A stretch of DNA of 64,000 nt from Hippopus hippopus (lineage: Eukaryota > Mollusca > Bivalvia > Cardiida > Cardiidae), in the NCBI GenBank assembly GCA_946811185.2, contig OX328109.1, forward strand, positions 4,712,001 through 4,776,000. Direction: 5' to 3'. Below, one piece after another: positions 57,735 to 64,000 of the stretch. The position numbers were made by a program, and so were the translations under genes. The notes beneath the pieces are model-generated. The model did no database searches and had not been told where the DNA came from. It saw only the letters and a list, made by a program, of their open reading frames with translations. Position 1 is the stretch's first letter; each line of letters starts with the position of its first letter.

Positions 57735-57787
57735 GGACGGTAGCATGGGATCTACCCAGGCCGGGGGTAGATCCCATGCTACCGTCC
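57735..57787. repeat. Perfect hairpin near the element's left side
   Basis: A 23-bp perfect stem (ggacggtagcatgggatcta continuing ccc, and complement) with a 7-nt loop aggccgg. The flanks repeat ccgtccctga (about 57781, 57803 and 57990). It may mark or lie near the left boundary of the virus-like element; the boundary is not proven. Confidence 0.6.
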
Positions 57788-58103
57788 CTGAGTGCCCTAT
57801 ATCACCGTCCCTGACAAAAATGTGTCCCTAGTTTGCCCTCCCGAAGGAATTTATCCTTGCAAAAGGTCCGAAAAGTTGCGAGTAAGCGATAAAGTCCGAG
57901 ATTCCGCATGAAAATGTTACTATAAATAGAATCATAGCATTCAAAATGGCGGCCTTGTGGAGGACATTCTGGGGATGTGTCCCTAGGCTCCCGTCCCTGA
58001 GCGGAATTTTTTGCAAAAGGGGGGGAGGGGAGTTTTTCCTATGCTCACAACCCTGAGAGGGATTTAGCATTCAAAGTGCAGGCCTTATGACTGTCAGGTT
58101 GGG

Positions 58104-58530
58104 TAAAAATGGTCAGATCACTGAGTTGGACTTAGTTTTTTCACCCTATGGATGATTTTCTTTCTAATTGCCTGACCATTGAGTTGGACTTAGACTTTTT
58201 TCTACATCTCTATGAATGATTTTCTTTCTAAAAGCCTGACCATTGAGTTGGACTTAGTTTTTTCTACACCTATGTATGATTTTTTTCTCTCTAAAAGCCT
58301 GACCATTGAGTTGGACTTAGTTTTTTTCACCCTACGAATGAATTTTCTTTCTAAATGTCTGGACCTTGAGTTGGACTTAGTCTTTTTTCTGCATCTATGA
58401 ATGATTTTCTCTCTTTCTAAAAGGTTGACCATTGAGTTGCACTTAGTCTTTTTACATCTCTATGAATGATTTTTTCTTTCTAAAAGACTGAGCGCTGGGT
58501 TGGATTTAGTCTTTTTCTGCATCTATGAAT
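58104..58530 (-). repeat. About 62-bp tandem array, seven copies
   Basis: Each unit contains accattgagttggacttag, a T-rich stretch, and atgaatgattttctttctaa. It lies downstream (minus strand) of the stem-loop array. The same unit forms the array at 60132-60545. Lysine-rich minus-strand frames across it are probably spurious. Confidence 0.85.
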
Positions 58531-58624
58531 GATTCTTACTCTTTGCAGTATAACTCTCTGGAGTATAACTCTTTTGGAACGCGTCTCTTCTAAAAGAAAG
58601 ATAGAACTTTCGTGGTAGATGGTT

Positions 58625-58664
58625 AGTCCTGAAAAGGACTGTTGGGTTAGCTCTGAAAAGAGCT
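58625..58664 (-). terminator. Histone-type stem-loop pair 1
   Basis: Minus strand: AGTCCTTTTCAGGACT (58625-58640) and AGCTCTTTTCAGAGCT (58649-58664), each a 6-bp stem with TTTC loop. Confidence 0.7.
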
Positions 58665-58772
58665 GTGACAATTTGAAGAAATGACAACTTGAAGATAGAA
58701 CTTTCGTCTGGCAGCTTGAAGATAGAACTTTCGTCTGACATCTTGAAGATAGAACTTTCGTGGTAGATGGTT

Positions 58773-58812
58773 AGTCCTGAAAAGGACTGTTGGGTTAGCT
58801 CTGAAAAGAGCT
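58773..58812 (-). terminator. Histone-type stem-loop pair 2
   Basis: Same two stem-loops one repeat unit upstream (58773-58788, 58797-58812). Confidence 0.7.
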
Positions 58813-58920
58813 GTGACAATTTGAAGAAATGACAACTTGAAGATAGAACTTTCGTCTAACAGCTTGAAGATAGAACTTTCGTCTGACATCTTGAAGATAG
58901 AACTTTCGTGGTAGATGGTT

Positions 58921-58960
58921 AGTCCTGAAAAGGACTGTTGGGTTAGCTCTGAAAAGAGCT
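58921..58960 (-). terminator. Histone-type stem-loop pair 3
   Basis: Same two stem-loops (58921-58936, 58945-58960). Confidence 0.7.
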
Positions 58961-59120
58961 GTGACAATTTGAAGAAATGACAACTTGAAGATAGAACTTT
59001 CGTCTAACAGCTTAAAGGTAGAACTTTCGTCTGACAATTTGAAGAAATGACAACTTGAAGAAAAGATAGAACTTACGTCTGACAATTTGAAGAAAGGTAG
59101 ATCTTCCGTGGTAGATGGTT

Positions 59121-59136
59121 AGCCCTGAAAAGGGCT
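59121..59136 (-). terminator. Histone-type 3' stem-loop of the 119-residue gene
   Basis: Minus strand AGCCCTTTTCAGGGCT, 44 nt after the stop codon, preceded by cccaaca and followed by taaccatctaccacgg then aagatct. A variant hairpin (tccct/aggga with a three-T loop) lies between it and the stop, and a GTTGTG hairpin overlaps the stop codon. Confidence 0.75.
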
Positions 59137-59180
59137 GTTGGGGTGTCCCTAAAAGGGATCTGGTTTTGGAGGTTGTGTTT

Positions 59181-59540
59181 TTAAGCACAACCTCCAACCT
59201 TTCCGCAGGCTGGACAGCTACTATCCATCCGTCTCTTTAGCCTTTTTAACTGCTGGGCACTCAGGTTGTACTTCAGCGAAAATGGTGGTTCGTTATCGCT
59301 GCTCCAATCTTCGGTAGAAGGCACTACGAACGCCTTTTTCTCCTTCTTGCTTTGTGGTAATTGGGCAAAGTCCCAAAAGTCCCACCCGGTAAATAGCAGT
59401 TTCTCTTCGAAGCCATATCTCTGTCTCCTCGCTGCCTCAGCTTCAAACTTTTCTAGCTGCCGATCTGCCTCTCCCACAGTCTTTCTTAGCTCTTCCACCG
59501 TCTTTCTTAGCTCTTCCACCGTCTTTCTTAGCTCTTCCAT
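59181..59540 (-). CDS. Small coiled-coil protein with C-terminal CPxCx5C
   Basis: 119 residues. I start at the ATG at 59540 because the longer frame has no ATG before it. The N-terminus is three exact heptads EELRKTV (residues 2-22), encoded by three 21-bp DNA repeats, so a short coiled coil is likely. Then come GFEEKLLFTGWDFWDFAQLP, an acidic DWSSDNE patch, a basic QLKRLKRRMD stretch, and a terminal CPACGKVGGC (C109, C112, C118) that could hold zinc with a partner. The 88-residue protein at 61505-61771 ends in the same CPxCx5C, so the two may be distant relatives. It has a CRE/E2F/TATA promoter and a histone-type 3' end. Function unknown; no match to a named family. Confidence 0.65.
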   Translation of the reverse strand: MEELRKTVEELRKTVEELRKTVGEADRQLEKFEAEAARRQRYGFEEKLLFTGWDFWDFAQLPQSKKEKKAFVVPSTEDWSSDNEPPFSLKYNLSAQQLKRLKRRMDSSCPACGKVGGCA

Positions 59541-59561
59541 CGTGAAAATGAAAATGAACAA

Positions 59562-59815
59562 TGTGCGGGAAATGTCGCTGGGTTTTATAGCTTTTCAGAC
59601 GGATTGAACTAATTGACCCATGACGTCATTTTCTCCTATGTTTTTCCCGCTTCGGCGTTTCATGCTGTTTTGGCTCCAAATTAATGTTATCCAATCAGAA
59701 TCAGCGTTTTATTTCTAATACTAAATGTTTTATTGTTGACCAATCCGGGGGTTTGTTACATTTTCTTGTTCGGGTTAGAAAAAACTAGAGTTTAACTAAC
59801 CTATGACTTTTTTTG
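59562..59815 (-). promoter_or_regulatory. Promoter with TATA, CRE, E2F and CCAAT sites
   Basis: Going upstream from the 119-residue gene: an E2F-like tttcccgcac near 59570, TATAAAA (59589-59583), TGACGTCA (59621-59628), tttcccgc (59643-59650, a perfect TTTSSCGC), and CCAAT at 59691 and 59740. The block is duplicated at 61038-61345 with identical TATA-to-CRE spacing (32 bp). Sites are read by consensus only. Confidence 0.65.
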
Positions 59816-59866
59816 ATTATGAGTCTTCTGATAAAATGAAAAGAAAGATGATTATTTAAGATAGCT

Positions 59867-59882
59867 AACCCTGAAAAGAGTT
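59867..59882 (-). terminator. Orphan stem-loop with one G-U pair
   Basis: Minus strand AACTCTTTTCAGGGTT: same loop, one wobble in the stem. No open frame lies directly upstream, so it may be a relic of a lost cassette. Confidence 0.5.
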
Positions 59883-60131
59883 GCTTTTTTTGTACAGAAT
59901 GCACTTTTTTATACCCCTCTCTTTCTTTTGATTGATTCCATTTTATCTAGCATTTGCATCAGATGTTCAATTTCATGTCTGATATATCTGAAACGTTCTC
60001 TTTCTTCTAACCAGAAGAGCAATAAGAGAAAAAATGTTAATCCAAACATTGTACGATACTGGCTCAGGTTTTACAAAAAGTTAATGGTGAATGAGAAAAA
60101 ATAATCAAGAGTTTAGTGTTTTATATGTGTA

Positions 60132-60545
60132 ATGGATCACTTTTTAGTTTTTTCATCCTATGAATGATTTTTTCTCTCTAAATGGAATTTGTCCCTATAT
60201 CGCTGAGTTGAACTTAGATTTTTTTACACTATAAATGATTTCTAAATGTCTGAGCACTGAGTTGAACTTAGACTTTTTAAACCTATGTATGATTTTTTCT
60301 TTCTAAATGTCTGAGCATTGAGTTGGACTTAGACTTTTTTTACCCTATGAATGATTTTTTCTCTTTTCTAAAAGCCTGATCATTGAGTTGGACTTAGTTT
60401 TTTCTTCACCTATGTATGATTTTTTCTCTCTAAAAGACTGAGCACTGGGGTTGGACTTAGCCTTTTTACATCTCTATGAATGATTTTTTTCTAAATGTCT
60501 GAACATTGAGTTGGACTTAGTCTTTTTTCTGCATCTATGAATGAT
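60132..60545 (-). repeat. About 62-bp tandem array, second block
   Basis: Six or so copies of the unit seen at 58104-58530, again downstream of a gene and its stem-loop. Flanked by ctctggagtgtaactct, also found beside the first block and near 61370. Confidence 0.85.
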
Positions 60546-60675
60546 TTTTTTACTCTTTGGAGTGTAACTCTCTGGAGTGTGAGTCTTTGGAGTGTAACTC
60601 TTCTAAAAGAAAGAAGTTTGACAATTTGAAGAAATGACAATTTGAAGAAAGATAGAACTTTCGTGGTAGATGGTT

Positions 60676-60691
60676 AGCCCTGAAAAGGGCT
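60676..60691 (-). terminator. Histone-type 3' stem-loop of the 104-residue gene
   Basis: Minus strand AGCCCTTTTCAGGGCT, 31 nt after the stop, preceded by ctcaaaac and followed by taaccatctaccac then gaaagttc. A broken second stem (agctcttctc) lies between it and the stop. Confidence 0.8.
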
Positions 60692-60722
60692 GTTTTGAGA
60701 AGAGCTGATTTTATGAAAATGT

Positions 60723-61037
60723 TTATTCAGTATCAGCATCAGTCGATTCACTGTCTGACTCACTCCTTTCAGTGGCGATTTGCGCACGGAAAAGACGGGT
60801 CACCTGCTCAGTTTTTAAAATAACATACTGAAAATACATCTCAAGCATGCCCTCAATAATGAGTTCCTTCATCCGAAGGTTATAACAGAACAGCCTGTTA
60901 TTAGCAAGCTCAGCTCTCTCGTATCGTCTTCTCACTGCAGCTAGGCGTTGTTTAAGTAAGACGATTTGTCTCCTTGCTCTTATTAACTTTCGTTCAGTAT
61001 CCATCCAAGTGACGACTGGTGATTGTCTTGAAGCCAT
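60723..61037 (-). CDS. Small basic helical protein with acidic tail
   Basis: 104 residues, with a start ATG in good context (tcacaatgg). After MASRQSPVVTWMD comes a long, strongly basic helix (ERKLIRARRQIVLLKQRL, AVRRRYERAELANNR), then a hydrophobic middle (LIIEGMLEMYFQYVILK) and an acidic end (SESDSESTDADTE). It lacks the CPxC motif of its neighbours. The basic helix could bind nucleic acid; the middle could be an oligomerisation helix, not clearly a membrane span. It has the duplicated CRE/E2F promoter and a perfect histone-type stem-loop. I do not recognise the family; it is not a histone. Confidence 0.65.
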   Translation of the reverse strand: MASRQSPVVTWMDTERKLIRARRQIVLLKQRLAAVRRRYERAELANNRLFCYNLRMKELIIEGMLEMYFQYVILKTEQVTRLFRAQIATERSESDSESTDADTE

Positions 61038-61345
61038 TGTGAAAAAATGAAATGCATGGAAAATAAATCGCCGAGATTTATAGCTTTTCAGACGGATTGA
61101 ACTAGTTGACCCATGACGTCATTTTCTCCTATGTTTTTCCCGCGTCGGCGTTTCATGCTGTTTTGTCTCCAAATTAATGTTATCCAATCAGATTCAGCGT
61201 TTTATTTCTAATACTAAATGTTTTATTGTTGACCAACCCGTGGGTTTGTTACATTTTCTTGTTCGGGGATTTTATTGTTGCCCAATCCATGGGTTTGTTA
61301 CATTTTCTTGATCGGGTTAGAAAAAACTAGAGTTTGGCTAATCTA
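61038..61345 (-). promoter_or_regulatory. Second copy of the CRE/E2F promoter
   Basis: TATAAAT (61082-61076), TGACGTCA (61114-61121), tttcccgc (61136-61143), CCAAT at 61184 and 61282. Nearly identical to 59583-59815 over about 230 bp, apart from a short internal duplication (ttttattgttg, ccaatccatgggtttgtta). Confidence 0.65.
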
Positions 61346-61459
61346 TGACTTTTTTTTGATTGTAAATCTTTGCAGTGTAACTCTTCTAAAAGAAAGAAGT
61401 TTGACAATTTTGAGTTTTTGACAATTTAAAGAAAGATAGAACTTTCGTGGTAGATGGGT

Positions 61460-61475
61460 AGCCCTGAAAAGGGCT
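61460..61475 (-). terminator. Histone-type 3' stem-loop of the 88-residue gene
   Basis: The best match: minus strand AGCCCTTTTCAGGGCT followed directly by ACCCA, preceded by ccaaaaaac, 29 nt after the stop. GAAAG lies 13 nt past the stem, where histone genes carry the U7-binding downstream element. Confidence 0.85.
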
Positions 61476-61504
61476 GTTTTTTGGAGGCTGTGTTTTTTCC
61501 AGTT

Positions 61505-61771
61505 CTAATGGCAACACCCGAAATTCGCTTGGCAAATGGGGCATGCTGTAATCTTCCTCCCGAACTCAATATCAACCAAAATGATATCCGGTGTTGTCTT
61601 TAATAATAGCTGAACTAATCTTTCGCCGAGATCTTTGTATGGCTGTGTTATACGTCGCAGTTGGTTTTGTTCCTCCTCTCCTACGAGACGAGTGGTTAGT
61701 TGCAATAACTGTTGCCCTGCATTTAGATACTCTTGGAGAGCCTCACGTAGTTGATGATTTACCTCCTCCAT
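61505..61771 (-). CDS. Small helical protein with C-terminal CPICx5CCH
   Basis: 88 residues from the ATG at 61771; the frame extends upstream without an ATG. It begins MEEVNHQLREALQEYLNAG, a probable amphipathic helix, continues with QLLQLTTRLVGEEEQNQLRR and LGERLVQLLLKTTPDIILVD, and ends ACPICQANFGCCH (C77, C80, C86, C87, H88), a likely metal site. The plan (MEE start, helices, terminal CPxCx5C) matches the 119-residue neighbour. The promoter is diverged. Small viral proteins with CxxC ends occur in related midsize DNA viruses, but I can claim no homology. Confidence 0.65.
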   Translation of the reverse strand: MEEVNHQLREALQEYLNAGQQLLQLTTRLVGEEEQNQLRRITQPYKDLGERLVQLLLKTTPDIILVDIEFGRKITACPICQANFGCCH

Positions 61772-61799
61772 ATTGATAATGTTTCCGAATATTGACACT

Positions 61800-62000
61800 G
61801 CTTTCGAAGTGATCGTTAGCTGAGAATCAAAGAAATGGTGAATGTATGAAAATAACGCTGGACTTTATACGTTTAAGGAGGATTGAAATTTTTTAAAGAG
61901 CTCGGACCTGGCAGAAAGCACATACATTTTTTCCATGCTACGTTTCATGCTAATATAGCAAAAAAGTTATGAGACGTTGTATGGGAAAAATGTAACCAGA
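61800..62000 (-). promoter_or_regulatory. Diverged promoter of the 88-residue gene
   Basis: cgtataaagtcc gives a TATA box at about 61862-61868. Upstream, aggaggattgaaat and catgctacgtttcatgct echo cagacggattgaac and ggcgtttcatgctg of the other two promoters. No intact CRE or E2F site was seen. Confidence 0.45.
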
Positions 62001-62045
62001 ACAAGTCTTTTGGGGGAAAAACAGAATGAAGAACTCTATTGTTTT

Positions 62046-62078
62046 TGAACTTTTATTTATTGAACTTTTATTTACTGA
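62046..62078 (-). promoter_or_regulatory. AATAAA signals for the upstream transcript
   Basis: Minus strand carries cagtaaataaaag and caataaataaaag, about 310 nt after the 218-residue gene. No histone-type stem-loop lies between, so that gene, and perhaps the polymerase, probably uses ordinary polyadenylation. Confidence 0.45.
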
Positions 62079-62094
62079 ACAGAACTAAACATTG

Positions 62095-62350
62095 AAACAT
62101 TTTTTTTTGCAATGCATCATAAAAAATTTCTTGACAATGAAAAAAATTTCTTGACAATGAAAAAAATCACAAGCAAACATTTTTTGCAATGCATTATAAA
62201 AAAATTTCTTGACAATGAAAAACATTTTCTTAACAATGAAAAAAATCGCACTGAAATATTTTTTTCACAATGAATTATTCACAACGAATTAATCGCAATG
62301 AATTAATCACAATGAATTATTTTTCGCAACGAATTATTTTACAATGAATT
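62095..62350. repeat. AT-rich short direct repeats
   Basis: Repeats of ttcttgacaatgaaaaa (62120-62230) and acaatgaattaatcgc-like units (62270-62355) between the two gene blocks. It could be 3' UTR or a spacer. Confidence 0.65.
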
Positions 62351-62378
62351 AATCGCAAAAAACAGTATATAACAAATT

Positions 62379-63035
62379 TTATAATGCAAATTCGCAAACA
62401 CCACGAGTTTCACATTTGTTTTCATATTCCGTAATGTCTTTATGTAATTGGTCATACCCAAAAAACATTGTATACTCACTGTCCATATCGTCGAAATCTC
62501 GTAGTCCTATGAATGGAGCAACATGTCTATAAGTGTCTTTTGTTGAAAGAGCTGAATATACCACTTCTTCTGTAACATCTCTATCAAATAGAATATACCC
62601 TACCATGGTCTCCTTTGATTCTCCGTAGGAATCATGAACAGATCCTTTTTTGTAGCGTAAGTAAAAGTCAAATAGAACTGATTTCATTTTCACAACGTTA
62701 AGAAAACTTTCTTCTGTTGTTCCTATGATAAAAAATGTCCATCGGCTTGTGGATCTAAACAGCTTACTAATAACATTGTCTTTCATACAGCTATCTGCTA
62801 AATAAGTCTTGAGAACGAGATCCAACCCCGAATCGTCCACCATCGTTGCAATAAAGTTGATTATACCATACACTTTGTAGGACTTTTCTCCTTTTGCAAT
62901 CCACTTAAACAATTTTCCGATCCAAATTTTCACACAGAAAAATTTAATGTTAAGCTGTGTTCGTTCATCAAGCGTATGCTGTCGAACAAATTCTCCATAA
63001 ATTTTTTCACGTAGTTCTATTGGTAGCGGCAACAT
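62379..63035 (-). CDS. 218-residue protein, function unknown
   Basis: I start at the ATG at 63035 (MLPLPIELREKIYGEFVRQH); the frame continues upstream almost to the polymerase stop but with no earlier ATG. LPLPIELREKIY is weakly F-box-like. The rest is mixed alpha/beta with aromatic-rich segments (SRWTFFIIGTTEESF, MVGYILFDRDVTEEVVYSAL) and ends EYENKCETRGVCEFAL. No membrane span or signal peptide. It lies about 80 bp after the polymerase, so co-transcription is likely. The frame is intact. No family recognised. Confidence 0.6.
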   Translation of the reverse strand: MLPLPIELREKIYGEFVRQHTLDERTQLNIKFFCVKIWIGKLFKWIAKGEKSYKVYGIINFIATMVDDSGLDLVLKTYLADSCMKDNVISKLFRSTSRWTFFIIGTTEESFLNVVKMKSVLFDFYLRYKKGSVHDSYGESKETMVGYILFDRDVTEEVVYSALSTKDTYRHVAPFIGLRDFDDMDSEYTMFFGYDQLHKDITEYENKCETRGVCEFAL

Positions 63036-63112
63036 GATTGTTTTTGACCAACGGCTAATATTTTTTCCCCGACTTACTTCGAGTGATTGGTACACAACAA
63101 TGTGATATGAAA

Positions 63113-64000
63113 TTATTTTCTCAAGCTTTTATAACCATAGGGTACAGTATCAGTACCATTTACAATGACTCTCTTGGTGTATACAGAACGAAACGTTTTT
63201 GTTTGTGGTTCACTGGTAACCGTTCTATCTCTGTGTCTTTTAATTTTACAATCATACTGAATTTTGATTTCTACTGTACGATCCAAAGCACATTTCGAAT
63301 ATGTATCGAAATTTACCACCTGTTTTGTATTGTAATCCAGAGTAATCCCCTTTACTTTACATTTGCTTATCTCTTTTCCATCTTTTGTTTTCATTTTGTA
63401 AGCATAATTCTTAGGTCCAAGTCCTCTGAATTGAGTAATTTTACAAGCAGGCTCTTCATCAGTCCATTTTCCTAACCGGCTGTTAATAATAGGGGGATTC
63501 CATAATTCGGGGTCGTGAATGTACATACAACTATCTGTATCGAAATACAGAACTCTATCTTTTAACTTTTCAAGAACACTGTACAATTCCAATCTTGCAT
63601 AAGCTGTTACGTAAGAACCTACTACCACATTGGCTGTAGCATGGGTGTCAATATGTTCCAACTTTGATTCATAGTTAACCAAGATGAATGAACAGTCCTC
63701 GTCAAAGATTTCTACATGCTTTACAATGAAATTGGGATTGGTGACTAATTCAAAATATTTAGACGGATCGCTGATGTATTCCGTCTGGGTCATTTTTTCA
63801 CGCTGAGCTAATTTTCCCCAAAGGCAGTTCAACATAATCTTAGCAAATGATCTTCTCCCAGGATTTCTTTGAATACAACTTGGATCAAGACGAACACCTT
63901 CTGCCTTCTCATATTCACAAACGAACTGATCTTTTTCTGAGTCTGATTGACAGCAATCTGGATAACCACTGGCTTCTTGCTTAATTTTCAAGAAATTGTC
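63113..64000 (-). CDS. Family B DNA polymerase, protein-primed type, C-terminal part
   Basis: The gene enters from the right edge; 295 codons are visible, ending GYKSLRK and TAA. Motif B is KIMLNCLWGKLAQRE (about residues 54-68 of the visible part), and motif C is YFDTDS with the two catalytic aspartates (about 152-157). Downstream, GLGPKNYAYK and KGITLDY are typical of the palm/thumb of Polinton/Maverick and adintovirus polymerases. The exonuclease domain, motif A and any terminal-protein region lie outside the window. The enzyme would copy linear element DNA from a protein primer. The frame is undamaged, suggesting recent integration or continued selection. A mitochondrial-plasmid polymerase is less likely given the nuclear-type promoters next door. 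Confidence 0.8.
   Translation of the reverse strand, partial: DNFLKIKQEASGYPDCCQSDSEKDQFVCEYEKAEGVRLDPSCIQRNPGRRSFAKIMLNCLWGKLAQREKMTQTEYISDPSKYFELVTNPNFIVKHVEIFDEDCSFILVNYESKLEHIDTHATANVVVGSYVTAYARLELYSVLEKLKDRVLYFDTDSCMYIHDPELWNPPIINSRLGKWTDEEPACKITQFRGLGPKNYAYKMKTKDGKEISKCKVKGITLDYNTKQVVNFDTYSKCALDRTVEIKIQYDCKIKRHRDRTVTSEPQTKTFRSVYTKRVIVNGTDTVPYGYKSLRK

Larger units (their letters stand above)
58600..59110 (-). repeat. 148-bp tandem repeat carrying stem-loop pairs
   Basis: cgtggtagat recurs at 58611, 58759 and 58907 (148 bp apart) and at 59107. Each 148-bp unit holds two histone-type stem-loops and two or three copies of gatagaactttcg. Minus-strand frames of 96-106 codons repeat because the DNA repeats; no promoter was seen for them. 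Confidence 0.9.

Noticed and set aside
58523..59085. Repeated minus-strand frames of 96-106 codons
   Set aside because: Overlapping products of the 148-bp repeat; the DNA signal is the stem-loops, and no promoter precedes the frames.
58104..60545. CRISPR-like arrays in the tandem repeats
   Set aside because: Units are contiguous tandem repeats without unique spacers, in eukaryotic DNA.
58600..61475. A histone gene cluster to explain the stem-loops
   Set aside because: None of the three associated proteins resembles H1, H2A, H2B, H3 or H4.
58600..61475. Bacterial-type intrinsic terminators
   Set aside because: No U-tract follows the stems, the loop is an invariant UUUC, and the promoters are eukaryotic.

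Overview
This window reads as nuclear DNA of a eukaryote, most likely a bivalve mollusc. It is AT-rich, gene-poor and full of repeats: tRNA-headed SINEs ending in a gcggcgtaaaacacc-type 3' region, many short palindromic non-autonomous DNA elements, and long CT/GA, TTCC and GT microsatellites. The style recalls dreissenid mussels, but that species guess rests on memory of repeat style and was not tested.

1-57.5 kb is host chromosome. The only host gene I can name is a fatty-acid-binding protein (FABP) on the minus strand: coding exon 1 at 37450-37543 and exon 2 at 11393-11562, with matching splice phase across an intron of about 26 kb. That intron also holds three decayed copies of the start of exon 2 (15.4-16.1 kb), a broken two-exon fragment of another gene (13.5-15.0 kb), a 113-bp satellite grown from a SINE tail (16.8-17.9 kb) and a cluster of microsatellites (27-37 kb). 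FABP exons 3 and 4 were not found. A plus-strand first coding exon of an unknown gene is at 55937-56113. A 5'-truncated non-LTR retrotransposon with reverse transcriptase lies at about 46.5-48.8 kb and is interrupted by a palindromic element.

Five short-element families fill most of the host DNA. I use local names: TTAA-1 and TTAA-2 (piggyBac-like ends, TTAA target), PAL-B and PAL-C (built on a GC-rich palindrome), and hAT-N (8-bp target duplications). Several are nested, giving a readable insertion order.

57.7-64 kb is different. All its genes lie on the minus strand and are intact, beginning at the right edge with the C-terminal part of a family B DNA polymerase of the protein-primed Polinton/Maverick/adintovirus type. 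Next are a 218-residue protein I do not recognise and three small-protein cassettes. In each small cassette the stop codon is followed 29-44 nt later by a perfect histone-mRNA-type 3' stem-loop (6-bp stem, UUUC loop) and a GAAAG-containing tract. Two cassettes share a duplicated promoter with TATA, a perfect CRE, an E2F consensus and CCAAT boxes; the third has a diverged version. The polymerase and 218-residue genes have no such stem-loop and instead run toward AATAAA signals. My reading is an integrated virus-like element with an S-phase, histone-like expression programme for its small genes. I know of no description of this in this class, but could not search.
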